The notes under the pieces: model-generated
Seen by the model: the letters and a program-made list of their open reading frames with translations, nothing else
Database searches by the model: none
Told to the model about the DNA's origin: nothing
Assembly (NCBI RefSeq): GCF_001908205.1
Contig: NZ_LGHL01000057.1
Coordinates: 1 to 64,000, forward strand
Source: Bradyrhizobium sp. NAS80.1
GTDB taxonomy: Bacteria; Pseudomonadota; Alphaproteobacteria; Rhizobiales; Xanthobacteraceae
Direction of reading: 5' to 3'
DNA length: 64,000 bases
Made by a program: the position numbers and the translations under genes
Shown here: piece after piece, positions 18,294 through 27,434 of the stretch
Numbering within the stretch: the stretch's first letter is position 1
How the letters are laid out: each line of letters begins with the position of its first letter

Positions 18294-19234
18294 CAGTACC
18301 GGATCCGCGGATCGACGACGGCGTAGAGAATGTCGACCACGAGATTGACGACGACGTAGACGAAGGCGAACAGCAGGATCAGCGCCTGCACCACCGGATA
18401 ATCGCGCCGCAGGATCGAGTCCGCCGTCAACCGGCCGAGACCTGGAATGGAGAACACGGTTTCGGTGACGACGACGCCGCCGAGCAGCGCCGCAAATCCG
18501 ATACCGACAACCGTGATGATCGGCACCGCAGCGTTGCTGAGCACGTGCCGCGCGATGATCTTGCGGGTGGACAGCCCCTTGGCATGGGCGGTGCGGACAT
18601 AGTCCTCGCGCAGCACCTCCAGCACGGCGGCGCGGGTCACGCGTGCGATCAGCGCGATGTAGAGGAAGGACAGCGAGATCGCAGGCAGCACCAGCGAATG
18701 CAACGAGGCAAGCACGCCCTGCGACAGCGGCTTGTAGCCCTGAACCGGAAACCAGTGCAGGCCGAGCGCCAGCGTATAGACGAGCGCGAAGGCCACGACG
18801 AAGACCGGCAGCGAGAACCCGAGCACAGCGCCCGCCATGGTCAGGCGCGCAACGATCCCCCTCGGGCGATAGGCGGCGACGAGGCCAAGCGGCACGGCTA
18901 CAACGACTGCGATCGTGATGGTCATAAGCGAGAGAAGCAGTGTCGGCTCGATGCGCTGCGCGACGAGCTGCGAGACAGGGATGCGGCTGAACAGCGACAG
19001 GCCGAAATCGCCGCTCAGCATGCGTCCCGCCCAGGCGAGAAAACGCGGCAGCAGCGGCAGATTGAGTCCGAGCGCCTGTCGCACCGCGTCCACCTGCTGC
19101 GGCGAGGCGAAGTCGCCGGCGATCAGCACCGCGGGGTCGCCCGGCACAAGGCTGAGCAGCAGGAAGACGAACACCGCGACCGCGAGCAGCACGGGAATGG
19201 CTGCGAACAGCCGGCCCAGCACATAGCCGGTCAT
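18293..19234 (-). CDS. peptide ABC transporter permease (DppB type)
   Basis: The first gene of the transporter operon, 313 residues. The N-terminal helix MTGYVLGRLFAAIPVLL and the SLVPGDPAVLIAG motif are characteristic of DppB/OppB permeases; the EAA loop lies around VLREDYVRTAHAKGLS. The start is chosen by a GGAGG site closely upstream and by family length; 69 further in-frame codons upstream run into the divergent promoter region and are rejected. The operon promoter must lie in the 206-bp divergent region shared with the LacI regulator. Confidence 0.9.
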   Translation of the reverse strand: MTGYVLGRLFAAIPVLLAVAVFVFLLLSLVPGDPAVLIAGDFASPQQVDAVRQALGLNLPLLPRFLAWAGRMLSGDFGLSLFSRIPVSQLVAQRIEPTLLLSLMTITIAVVVAVPLGLVAAYRPRGIVARLTMAGAVLGFSLPVFVVAFALVYTLALGLHWFPVQGYKPLSQGVLASLHSLVLPAISLSFLYIALIARVTRAAVLEVLREDYVRTAHAKGLSTRKIIARHVLSNAAVPIITVVGIGFAALLGGVVVTETVFSIPGLGRLTADSILRRDYPVVQALILLFAFVYVVVNLVVDILYAVVDPRIRY

Positions 19235-19315
19235 GCCGCCCCCTCCGCTCCCCCGATGCGCTCCGGCGATCGCCGGATGCAACGCCCGCCCCGCACCATT
19301 GTCTGCCCTCACTAA

Positions 19316-19330
19316 GTTAATCGTTTTTCT
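19316..19330 (+). promoter_or_regulatory. operator-like box 1 (LacI-type)
   Basis: GTTAATCGTTTTTCT on the plus strand. It matches GTAAATCGTTTTCTT on the minus strand at 19414-19428 in 12 of 15 positions. The central CG flanked by A and T runs is the usual LacI-family half-site layout. It lies about 80 bp upstream of the transporter start. Confidence 0.5.
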
Positions 19331-19410
19331 AAGTAAGCACGGACAACCATCATGCGCAATAGCGAGATACTGTCGGCAATATTCCGACTTGCCAGCGACA
19401 AATCGCGACG

Positions 19411-19428
19411 GTAAAGAAAACGATTTAC
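19411..19428 (-). promoter_or_regulatory. operator-like box 2 (LacI-type)
   Basis: This 18-bp site has GTAAA/TTTAC ends and an AAAACGATTT core that is palindromic except for two positions. It lies 13 bp before the LacI gene start and overlaps where a repressor would block it. It is the inverted partner of the box at 19316-19330, with centres about 97 bp apart, a spacing that would allow DNA looping. Confidence 0.55.
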
Positions 19429-19440
19429 AGGAGGAGCTCA

Positions 19441-20478
19441 ATGTCCGGAGGACCGTTGCCCACCATCCATGAGGTCGCGCGGCTGGCCGGCGTTTCCGTC
19501 GCCACCGTGTCGAAGACGCTCAACCGGTCGGGCAAGGTCAGCGCGCTCCTGCAGGAGCGCGTCAACGCAGCCGCTCAAAAGCTCGGCTATGCGCCGCATG
19601 CGAGCGCGCGCAGCCTGCGCAGCGGCGCCACCCGCATCCTCGGCCTGCTCGTAGCCGATCTCGCCAATCCCTATTTTCTCAAGCTCGTCGAAAGCATCGA
19701 GCGGCTGTCGAGCGCCGCCGGCTATTCGGTCATCCTCTGCAACAGCGCCGAAGACCCAGAGCGCGAGGAGCGGCATCTCGCCATGCTGCTGTCGCAGCGC
19801 GCCGACGGCGCCATCGTCATTCCGACGCGGCGCGGCTGGAGCGGTCGCCAGGCGGCGCTCGCGAACCTGCCGATGCCCGGCATCCTGGTCGACCGGCGGA
19901 TTGAAGGCCTCGACCTCGATTCCGTCACGACCGACAATGTCGCGCTGGGACGACTCGCGGCCGAGCATCTCGACGATCTCGGCCATCGCCGCATCGCCGT
20001 GATCATGGGCTCGCCCGAGCATCAGATCGCGCGCCACCGGCTTGATGGATTTAGAAGTGGTTTGGCCGCGCGCGGCGTCACGCTTGACGAACGGCTGATC
20101 GAGAAAGACAATTTTTCAGAGGCCGCAGGCCACGCCGCCGCGCTTCGGCTGCTCGCGCATGCAGAGCGGCCGACTGCTGTCTTCGCGACCAACAATCATC
20201 TCGCGCTCGGGCTGCTGCGCGCCATCACCGAGCGGAACGTTTCTATACCGGACGAGCTCTCCATCATCGCCGTCGACGAACTGCCATGGGCCGGGCTGGT
20301 GCGGCCGGGCATGACCGTCGTGACGCAGCCGTCCGAGGCGATCGCCGAGACCACGGTCTCAACGTTGCTGTCGCGCATCACCGAAGGCCGGTCTGGCCCT
20401 GGTGAGGACGAGGCCAAATCGATCCAGCTTCAGCCAGCGCTCGTGGTGCGCGGCTCCACCGCCCCCATGCGGAAATGA
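19441..20478 (+). CDS. LacI-family transcriptional regulator
   Basis: A 345-residue repressor. The helix-turn-helix and hinge (TIHEVARLAGVSVATVSKTL, residues 8-27, then LGYAPHASARSLRSG) are followed by a periplasmic-binding-protein-like sensor domain with LGLLVADLANPYF and a late DELPWAGLVRPGMTVVTQP segment. GGAGGAG precedes the ATG. It is divergent from the peptide transporter and overlaps the downstream amidase gene by four bases, so it probably controls both the uptake and the hydrolysis of one amide or peptide. The inducer is unknown. Confidence 0.9.
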   Translation: MSGGPLPTIHEVARLAGVSVATVSKTLNRSGKVSALLQERVNAAAQKLGYAPHASARSLRSGATRILGLLVADLANPYFLKLVESIERLSSAAGYSVILCNSAEDPEREERHLAMLLSQRADGAIVIPTRRGWSGRQAALANLPMPGILVDRRIEGLDLDSVTTDNVALGRLAAEHLDDLGHRRIAVIMGSPEHQIARHRLDGFRSGLAARGVTLDERLIEKDNFSEAAGHAAALRLLAHAERPTAVFATNNHLALGLLRAITERNVSIPDELSIIAVDELPWAGLVRPGMTVVTQPSEAIAETTVSTLLSRITEGRSGPGEDEAKSIQLQPALVVRGSTAPMRK

Positions 20479-21893
20479 ATATGAGTGATGCGTCCGGCCT
20501 CGCGCCTTCCACCGGCATAGTTGCGCTTTCCGCCGTCGAAGCCATCGCCGAAATTCGCAAAGGCCATCTGTCGCCGCTCGAGGTCGTCGATGCCGCGATC
20601 GGCCGGATCGAGGCGACGGATGCGGGAATCAATGCGATTCCGGTTCGCTGCTTCGAAGCCGCGCGCAGCGAAGCGCGGCGGCTGATGGAGAAAAATGCCG
20701 CTGGCGAGGACTGGCCGTTGCTCTGCGGACTCCCGCTGGCAGTCAAGGACAACACGGATGTCTTGGGCGTGCCGACCAGTGGCGGCAGCGCGCTGACAGC
20801 AGGCCGCGTGCCCGATGTTTCGAACCCTACCATCGACCGCCTGCAGCGCAATGGCGCCATCGTTGTCGGCAAGAGCAATCTGTCGGAGCTCGGCGGCGCG
20901 AACACGACCAACGCGCTGTTCGGCGCGACGCGCAATCCGTTCTTCCCGGCGTTGACATCGGGCGGCTCCTCCGGCGGCTCGGCGGCGGCGCTCGCCGCGC
21001 GTCAGGTCTTTCTCGGTCACGGCAACGATGTCGGCGGCAGCCTGCGTACGCCGGCCGCATTCTGCGGCGTGGCAGGCCTCAGGCCGACGCCAGGTCTCGT
21101 GCCACGCAAACCGCTCTCCGATCCCTTCGACACGGTCTTCGTGGAAGGGCCGATGGCCCGGACGATTCCAGATCTTGCCTTGATGCTCGATGCGATGAGC
21201 GGCTTCCACGCGCCTGACCTGGTGTCGCGCGAGCAGCCTGCATCGTTCCAGAACGCAGCCGCGCGGCCGAGCTGGGCAGGACGGATCGCGGTCTCCTGGG
21301 ATCTCGGCCTGCTGCCGGTCGATCAAAACATCCGCTCCGGCTTCCGCGGCGCGATCGATCGGCTTCAGCGCGCCGGCTGCGCGATGAGCGAGACCGCGCC
21401 CGACATCGCCGGGCTGCCGGGTGTCATCCGCGCGCTCCGCGGCCTCGCTTATCTCGCGACCTGGGGCAGGCTCTGGCCGCAATCGCGCGACCGCTTCACG
21501 CCCGAGGTCGCCGGCGACATCGCCCATGGCGAAAGCCTGTCCGCAAGGGACATCGCATCCGCGATGGAGCGGCGGGCGGCGATCTACCGGCGCATGCAGG
21601 GCTTCTTTAGCGAGTTCGACATCCTGATCTGCCCGACCACGCAGGTCGCGCCGTTCCCCGTCGAGATCATGTGGCCGGCCGAGATCGACGGCACACAATG
21701 CGAGAGCTACATCGACTGGATCATGATCACCTATGTCTGGTCGATCCTCGGCTGCCCCGCACTCGCGGTGCCCGCCGGCCACGACCGGGCCGGCATGCCG
21801 GTCTCGCTCCAGATCGTCGGCCCGCCGCACAGCGAGGAGCGTCTGATCTCCTTCGCCGCCCGCGTCGAGCAGGCGTTTTCCGGGCGGTCCTGA
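20475..21893 (+). CDS. amidase (amidase signature family)
   Basis: A 472-residue cytoplasmic amidohydrolase. The Ser-cisSer-Lys triad is complete: K91 in LAVKDN, S165 in TSGGSSGGS and S189 in DVGGSLRTPAAFCGV. The family splits carboxamides into acid and ammonia. The ATG overlaps the stop of the LacI gene (ATGA); an ATG two codons later is equally possible. The stop-start coupling and the divergent peptide ABC transporter suggest that an imported amide is cleaved here. The C-terminal half, which sets specificity, gives no recognisable substrate hint. Confidence 0.9.
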   Translation: MNMSDASGLAPSTGIVALSAVEAIAEIRKGHLSPLEVVDAAIGRIEATDAGINAIPVRCFEAARSEARRLMEKNAAGEDWPLLCGLPLAVKDNTDVLGVPTSGGSALTAGRVPDVSNPTIDRLQRNGAIVVGKSNLSELGGANTTNALFGATRNPFFPALTSGGSSGGSAAALAARQVFLGHGNDVGGSLRTPAAFCGVAGLRPTPGLVPRKPLSDPFDTVFVEGPMARTIPDLALMLDAMSGFHAPDLVSREQPASFQNAAARPSWAGRIAVSWDLGLLPVDQNIRSGFRGAIDRLQRAGCAMSETAPDIAGLPGVIRALRGLAYLATWGRLWPQSRDRFTPEVAGDIAHGESLSARDIASAMERRAAIYRRMQGFFSEFDILICPTTQVAPFPVEIMWPAEIDGTQCESYIDWIMITYVWSILGCPALAVPAGHDRAGMPVSLQIVGPPHSEERLISFAARVEQAFSGRS

Positions 21894-21977
21894 AGCCCCC
21901 GAAGCACCGCGGAACCTTAAATCTTTCACGCGCCCGTCGGTTGAATTCGGAGGCCCGGGGTCTTATCCGTAGCCCAC

Positions 21978-23999
21978 ATGGACACCCAGATTATCACCGC
22001 CGAGAAGCCCCTGATGGCCCAGGCGCGGCCCCGCAAGCCGGCGCCGTTCCTCCCGATGAGCCGCGCCGAGATGGATGCGCTCGGCTGGGATGCCTGCGAC
22101 ATCGTGCTGGTGACGGGCGATGCCTATGTCGACCATCCGAGTTTTGGCATGGCGATCATCGGCCGGCTGCTCGAGGCGCAAGGCTTTCGGGTCGGCATCA
22201 TCGCGCAGCCCGACTGGCATTCGGCCGAGCCGTTCAAGGCGTTGGGCAAGCCAAAGGTGTTCTTCGGCGTCACCGGCGGCAACATGGATTCGATGGTGAA
22301 CCGCTACACCGCGGACCGCCGCCTGCGCCATGACGATGCCTATACGGCCGGTGGCGAAGGCGGCAAGCGGCCGGACCGCTGCACCATTGTCTACGCCCAG
22401 CGATGCCGCGAGGCGTTCAAGGATGTGCCGATCGTGCTCGGCGGCATCGAGGCCTCGCTGCGCCGGATCGCGCATTACGACTACTGGTCGGACAAGGTGC
22501 GCCGCTCGGTGCTGGCCGACGCCAAGGCGGACCTCTTGCTCTACGGCAATGCCGAGCGCGCCGTCGTCGAGGTGGCGAACCGGCTCGCCGCCGGCGAAGC
22601 ACCGCGCGAACTCGATGATATCAGGGGCGTTGCGCTGTTCCGCCGAGTCCCCGAGGACTATTCCGAGCTGCACGCCGACGATCTCGATTCCGCCGACGAG
22701 GGCGCATCGCGGAAGCCCGGCGCCACGGTGATCAGGCTGCCGGCGCTCGAGCAGGTCGAGCAGGACCGCGAAGCCTATGCGCGGGCATCGCGCGTGTTGC
22801 ACCGGGAGAGCAATCCCGGCAATGCGCGGCCGCTGGTGCAGCGCCATGGCGATCGCGATCTGTGGCTGAACCCGCCGCCGATCCCGCTCACCACCGAGGA
22901 GATGGACGCGGTCTACGACCTGCCTTACGCGCGCGCACCGCATCCGTCTTACGGTGACGCCAGAATCCCCGCCTGGGAGATGATCAAGTTCTCGGTGACG
23001 ATCATGCGCGGCTGCTTCGGCGGCTGCACGTTCTGCTCGATCACCGAGCATGAAGGCCGCGTCATCCAGAACCGCTCGGAGGACTCGATCCTGCGCGAGA
23101 TCGAGAAGATCCGCGACAAGACGCCGGGCTTCACCGGCGTGATCTCCGACATCGGCGGCCCCACCGCCAACATGTACCGGATGGCGTGCAAGGACCCGAA
23201 GGTCGAGGCCGCGTGCCGGCGGCCGTCCTGCGTCTTCCCCGAGATCTGCCCGAACCTCAACACCTCGCACGACGATTTGATCCGGCTCTATCGCAAGGTG
23301 CGCGAGACCAAGGGCATCAAGAAGGTGATGGTCGCCTCCGGCGTGCGCTATGATCTCGCGGTCGAGAGCCCCGAATACATCAAGGAGCTCGTCACCCATC
23401 ACGTCGGCGGATACTTGAAGATCGCGCCTGAACATACCGAGCGCGGTCCGCTCGACAAGATGATGAAGCCGGGCATCGGCGCCTATAACCGCTTCAAGCG
23501 GATGTTCGATGCCGCGGCCGAGCAGGCCGGCAAGAAGTACTATTTGATCCCCTATTTCATCGCGGCGCATCCGGGCACGACCGACGAGGACATGATGAAC
23601 CTCGCGCTCTGGCTCAAGAAGAACCGCTACCGCGCCGACCAGGTGCAGACCTTCCTGCCCTCGCCGATGGCGACCGCGACCGCGATGTACCATACCGGCG
23701 TCAATCCGCTGCGCGGCGTACGGCACGGCGGCAGCGACAAGGTCGAGGCGATCAAGGGGCTGCGCCAGCGCCGCCTGCACAAGGCGTTCCTGCGCTACCA
23801 CGACCCCGACAACTGGCCGGTGCTGCGCGATGCGCTGAGGGAGATGGGCCGCGCCGACCTGATCGGCTCCCGCCCCGACCAACTCGTGCCCGCGCACCAG
23901 CCCCCCGGCACCGGCAAGGCCGCCGGCACGAAGCGTCCGGTGCGTCCGGGCGGCAAGACGCAGCGCTTCACGACCAAGGGCGTGCGGTTGATGAAGTAG
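21978..23999 (+). CDS. YgiQ-family radical SAM protein
   Basis: A 673-residue protein with an N-terminal YgiQ domain (residues about 30-330) that holds the conserved [18 protein letters not shown] region, and a radical SAM domain whose [4Fe-4S] ligands are C346, C350 and C353 in [10 protein letters not shown]. The C-terminal Lys/Arg-rich tail follows a DUF3362-like part. YgiQ proteins are widespread, but the reaction is still undefined. The length matches the family. The start MDTQIIT fits; the gene stands alone, 84 bp after the amidase gene. Confidence 0.92.
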   Translation: MDTQIITAEKPLMAQARPRKPAPFLPMSRAEMDALGWDACDIVLVTGDAYVDHPSFGMAIIGRLLEAQGFRVGIIAQPDWHSAEPFKALGKPKVFFGVTGGNMDSMVNRYTADRRLRHDDAYTAGGEGGKRPDRCTIVYAQRCREAFKDVPIVLGGIEASLRRIAHYDYWSDKVRRSVLADAKADLLLYGNAERAVVEVANRLAAGEAPRELDDIRGVALFRRVPEDYSELHADDLDSADEGASRKPGATVIRLPALEQVEQDREAYARASRVLHRESNPGNARPLVQRHGDRDLWLNPPPIPLTTEEMDAVYDLPYARAPHPSYGDARIPAWEMIKFSVTIMRGCFGGCTFCSITEHEGRVIQNRSEDSILREIEKIRDKTPGFTGVISDIGGPTANMYRMACKDPKVEAACRRPSCVFPEICPNLNTSHDDLIRLYRKVRETKGIKKVMVASGVRYDLAVESPEYIKELVTHHVGGYLKIAPEHTERGPLDKMMKPGIGAYNRFKRMFDAAAEQAGKKYYLIPYFIAAHPGTTDEDMMNLALWLKKNRYRADQVQTFLPSPMATATAMYHTGVNPLRGVRHGGSDKVEAIKGLRQRRLHKAFLRYHDPDNWPVLRDALREMGRADLIGSRPDQLVPAHQPPGTGKAAGTKRPVRPGGKTQRFTTKGVRLMK

Positions 24000-24279
24000 C
24001 GGGCATGCCGGATGCGATTGGGTTCGGCCTGACGCTTTCGTGCCCTCTACAACATAAATGTCGAAAACAACCCCATGCAAAGTAGCCGGCGGGTGCCGGC
24101 GCGATGCCCTGTGGACGCAGCGAAGCCGTTGACGCGTCGGGTAAACTCAGGAAGGCGGCGCAATCGGCCGCCCTACAGCCACACAGCTTCTACTGGAGGC
24201 TGAAATCCAGTTGACATACCGCGAGAAGGATTGACTTCCTCCAATGACCGGCCAGTCGCTTGTCCGCGGCGATTGCCAG

Positions 24280-25473
24280 CTACTCGGCAAGCCTGGCAAG
24301 CGGATTTGCGGCTGCATGCTGTTCACTCAACACCTGACCCTGCGCCATGCGTTTGCGGATCATTGCGACAACAGGACCGACCTGCTCGAAAGCCCGGTCG
24401 TGAGCGTCATCGCCCGCGACGGCCAGCTTCGTCAGGTCGTAGACGTCGATCCGGTCGCGCTTGAGCTCGCTTTGATAGGGCTCCTGGTTCGGATCAATAT
24501 CGCCCAGCCGGGGGACATCCCCCCAAAGCGTCTTCGACAGCGAGAGCGCTCCATCGTCACGCGAGACGAACAGGGCGATTGGCGGCCGCGCGCCTTCCAT
24601 CCTGGACAACTGCGATCTGAAGACATCGACATCGACGTCCGGAGCGACCAGCATCACATGCTTCAGCTTGCTGCGTCCGGACGCAACAGCCGGGCTACGG
24701 ATCGCACGCGTACGAAGCGCTTCGAGGGCGATCCAATTGCCCATCGAGTGAGCCAGAAGATAGACCTCGGAAACGGCGGGCTGGCTGTCGAGCGAACTCA
24801 AGACGTTATCGAGCGCGTCCCGCGAAAAGTTGGCGCTCTCCCGGTCGTAAGTATAGGCGCGCAGTCTCAGTTCGCCCCGCGACGGCCAGGTGAAGAGCAC
24901 AGGAACGACCGGCGCCTTTGAATCGTGAACAATCTGCGCGAGGCGGTACACCGCATCATCGAAGCGATTGTTAAAGCCGTGAACGAACACGAGCACCTTG
25001 TTGCGGCCCGACTGCTTCACAGCCGCCGCGACGGATGCGGAGAACCGCGTTTTGTCGAGATAGTCCGCCGAAACGGTCGTGAAGTCCCGATGGGGGTCGC
25101 CGGGCAGGCGTGCAGGCCATTGCACCTCACCGATCTTCCGCGAAGCATCGGGCGGTATCGAGACGGTCACCTCGGCAAACGAGAGCTCGTCCGAGCGCTC
25201 CCCGCTGAACATCTCGCCCGGATCGACATCCGATCGCCGGCGATTTGTTACGACATAGATCGGAACATTCGTGTTTCCGGGAGAGGCTTGCGCCGTCGGA
25301 ACGAGGACACCTTGCGACGGACGCCCGGCGCAACCGCCAAGGACGGTTGCGACCGACAAGGCAAACCAAATCGCTGGAGCAATGATGCGACTCGTTCCAG
25401 TCACCGACAACACCCACAAAAAACCACGCACTGGCGCAAACAACCCCGCGGTCCGAAGCCGCGCCGGCAGCAT
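24280..25473 (-). CDS. DUF900 alpha/beta hydrolase, predicted lipoprotein
   Basis: A 397-residue alpha/beta hydrolase of the DUF900 family. An N-terminal hydrophobic segment ends in the lipobox LGGC near residue 48, so it should be lipid-anchored outside the inner membrane. The oxyanion motif VFVHGFNNRFDDA and the nucleophile elbow AHSMG (Ser near residue 225) are followed by APDVDVDVF and an acidic region. A GTG at 25404 would give a shorter 25-residue lipoprotein leader more typical in length, so the true start may be there. A paralogue lies at 36074-37093. The substrate is unknown. Confidence 0.8.
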   Translation of the reverse strand: MLPARLRTAGLFAPVRGFLWVLSVTGTSRIIAPAIWFALSVATVLGGCAGRPSQGVLVPTAQASPGNTNVPIYVVTNRRRSDVDPGEMFSGERSDELSFAEVTVSIPPDASRKIGEVQWPARLPGDPHRDFTTVSADYLDKTRFSASVAAAVKQSGRNKVLVFVHGFNNRFDDAVYRLAQIVHDSKAPVVPVLFTWPSRGELRLRAYTYDRESANFSRDALDNVLSSLDSQPAVSEVYLLAHSMGNWIALEALRTRAIRSPAVASGRSKLKHVMLVAPDVDVDVFRSQLSRMEGARPPIALFVSRDDGALSLSKTLWGDVPRLGDIDPNQEPYQSELKRDRIDVYDLTKLAVAGDDAHDRAFEQVGPVVAMIRKRMAQGQVLSEQHAAANPLARLAE

Positions 25474-25660
25474 TGAATTTCGACCAATCTATACCGGCTG
25501 AGCGTGTTGCGGTGTCGCAGCGGGGCAACACCTGAACCGGGAATTGCCAGACGTTGCCTTGCACACACCCGGGTGGACCAAAACGGGACAAGGGAGATGT
25601 GAATGTCGAGCGTCTCGCGTCTCACGAAAATGAGGGCGCTCGCGGTCGGCGCGGCAATTG

Positions 25661-25996
25661 TCAGCCTTCCATTTCGCCGGCCGCGCGCAGCGACGCCCCA
25701 GCCTGGCCGCTTGCCCGCGAAGCAAAATCCGCGAACACGGCGGCCGCTTCGTCAAGATTTTGGCAGCCGCAGCTGTCGAGCGAGGAATGAACACGAAGGT
25801 CGAACAGCTCGATCCAGAACAAGGGTGCTGCGGGTACACTGGCTCCGAGCGCTTCGAACATGCTGATCTCGCAGTCCCCAACACGTTCGAGCGCAACCGC
25901 TCGGGCGCCATGGGCGACATGGGGAATTCCGAGCAGCTTTTCGTAGCCTCGCGTTATTTTCAAACGAACCGAGGCGTCGTCGTCACAGCTGGACAT
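25661..25996 (-). CDS. small hypothetical protein
   Basis: A 111-residue ORF starting MSSCDDDASVRLKITRGYEK. The composition is protein-like (ordered segments such as LFWIELFDLRVHSSLDSCG) and unlike the arginine-rich shadow frames nearby. No family is recognised and no signal peptide or membrane helix is seen. A run of ten C on the coding strand lies 20-29 bases upstream of the ATG, between any promoter and the start. A longer in-frame start at 26089 would place this tract inside the coding sequence as prolines. Confidence 0.45.
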   Translation of the reverse strand: MSSCDDDASVRLKITRGYEKLLGIPHVAHGARAVALERVGDCEISMFEALGASVPAAPLFWIELFDLRVHSSLDSCGCQNLDEAAAVFADFASRASGQAGASLRAAGEMEG

Positions 25997-26015
25997 CAAG
26001 ATCTTCGGACTTTTT

Positions 26016-26025
26016 GGGGGGGGGG
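26016..26025. repeat. G10 homopolymer tract
   Basis: Ten consecutive G, preceded by five T, make the longest single-base run noticed in the window. It sits just upstream of the small minus-strand gene ending at 25661 and about 100 bp before the AraC regulator. Runs of this length are prone to slippage. Confidence 0.8.
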
Positions 26026-26121
26026 AAGGCCCGTTTCGGGGAGGAGAAGGCCCTCCCTTGAGGGCGAAAGTCCGATTTAAGTCACGCAACCCCCGGTTTC
26101 TTGATATCGTAAGCCAATAAT

Positions 26122-27294
26122 TTGACTTCTCACGCCGCGATCACGATCTGCGAGCCCCGGGAACCCGGGGCCGTTGCGGCAACGACGAGGGGGTTTGGTG
26201 TGCCGGCTGCCCGTTCGCCCCACCTGCAGGCGATACCCAGTGCGACCGGCGCAATCGCCCGCCTGGTATGGGCGCGCCTGCTGGAAGCCGGCATCGAGGC
26301 AGACAGCTTGCTGTCCAAGGTCGGATTGACCGTCAAGCAGATCCAGGACCGCAAGGCGCGCCTCAGCGCTGAAAGCCAGATCCGATTTCTCGAGCTTGGC
26401 GCCGAGGCATTGCAGGACGACGCCCTGGGGTTCCACCTGGCGCGCGACTTCGACCTTCGCGAGATCGGCCTGCTCTACTATGTCGCGGCGTCTTCCAGGA
26501 CAATCGCCGAAGCCCTGTCGAAGGCCGAACGCTATTGCCGTCTCGCCAACGAGGGGATTTCGCTGCGATTTGCCGCGAAGGAAATGGCGATTACCCTGAA
26601 ATATGTCGGTGTGAAGCGGCGGTCGGATCGGCACCAGATGGAATTCTGGCTCACCTCGATCGTTCGAATGAACCGCGTCCTGTCAAATCGCCGCATGGCG
26701 CCGAATCGGATCAAAGTAGCCCATCACCGTCGCACGATGCCCGCAGAGATAAGGTTGTTTCTCGGTTGCCGGATCGAGTTCGGATCCGATGTGGATGAGA
26801 TCGTCCTCCCTCGATCCGCGGGCCCCATGCCGATCGAGAGCGCCGACAACTACTTGAACGATCTGCTGGTGACATATTGCGAGGAAGCACTGGCGCACCG
26901 GAAGCCTGGCGGGGGCTCGCTCCGGGCGTGCGTCGAAAATGCAATCACGCCGTTGCTTCCCCACCGCGAGGCGCGGGCTGAAGAGATTGCTCGCCGTCTC
27001 GGCATGAGCCATCGCACGCTCGTGCGGCGCCTCGCCTCGGAGGGATTGACCTTCGCCGGCATTTTTGACGAGCTGAAGATCGACCTCGCCAAGAGCTATC
27101 TAAAGAAAGATGAACTATCGATTTCGCAAACCGCCTGGCTCCTCGGCTACGGCGAGATCAGCGCATTCACCCGCGCCTTCAAGCGCTGGACCGGAGTGAC
27201 GCCAAGACAATGGCGTGCCGACGGCAATCCCAAACGCACCAGCGACGTGCCTCCTCGCACAAGGGTCGCGCAGGCAAGCTCCTCCCGGCGGTAG
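26122..27294 (+). CDS. AraC-family transcriptional regulator
   Basis: A regulator of up to 390 residues with an N-terminal Arabinose_bd-type domain (residues about 50-230, SLLSKVGLTVKQIQDRKARL onward) and a C-terminal double helix-turn-helix (EEIARRLGMSHRTLVRRLAS and the IAQTA-like SISQTAWLLGYGEISAFTRA stretch), ending in RWTGVTPRQWR. This layout is that of the OruR/ArgR-like AraC group. The longest frame begins with TTG at 26122, but GTG at 26200 has GAGGGGG just upstream and gives a more usual length of 364, so it is the better start. No obvious target gene adjoins it. Confidence 0.85.
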   Translation: MTSHAAITICEPREPGAVAATTRGFGVPAARSPHLQAIPSATGAIARLVWARLLEAGIEADSLLSKVGLTVKQIQDRKARLSAESQIRFLELGAEALQDDALGFHLARDFDLREIGLLYYVAASSRTIAEALSKAERYCRLANEGISLRFAAKEMAITLKYVGVKRRSDRHQMEFWLTSIVRMNRVLSNRRMAPNRIKVAHHRRTMPAEIRLFLGCRIEFGSDVDEIVLPRSAGPMPIESADNYLNDLLVTYCEEALAHRKPGGGSLRACVENAITPLLPHREARAEEIARRLGMSHRTLVRRLASEGLTFAGIFDELKIDLAKSYLKKDELSISQTAWLLGYGEISAFTRAFKRWTGVTPRQWRADGNPKRTSDVPPRTRVAQASSSRR

Positions 27295-27434
27295 CACGGG
27301 GAGAGGCATTGAGATATTCGCACCTTGCACCCGCTTAGCATGCGCCAGATCGACTCGAATGCTCGCCTGCACGGGTGTCCCCGACACCAGGCCCGGCAAG
27401 ATCGCGCCTGAAGTTCAATTCTCGTATTACCCCC

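Noticed and set aside
21963-24080. Long 705-codon minus-strand frame
   Set aside because: It is the complement of the YgiQ-type radical SAM gene, which has clear motifs; the frame itself shows no family.
25603-25866. Short ORF with a signal-peptide-like start (MSSVSRLTKMRALAVGAAIV)
   Set aside because: The frame turns into arginine-rich sequence opposite a better-looking minus-strand gene, and no mature protein follows.
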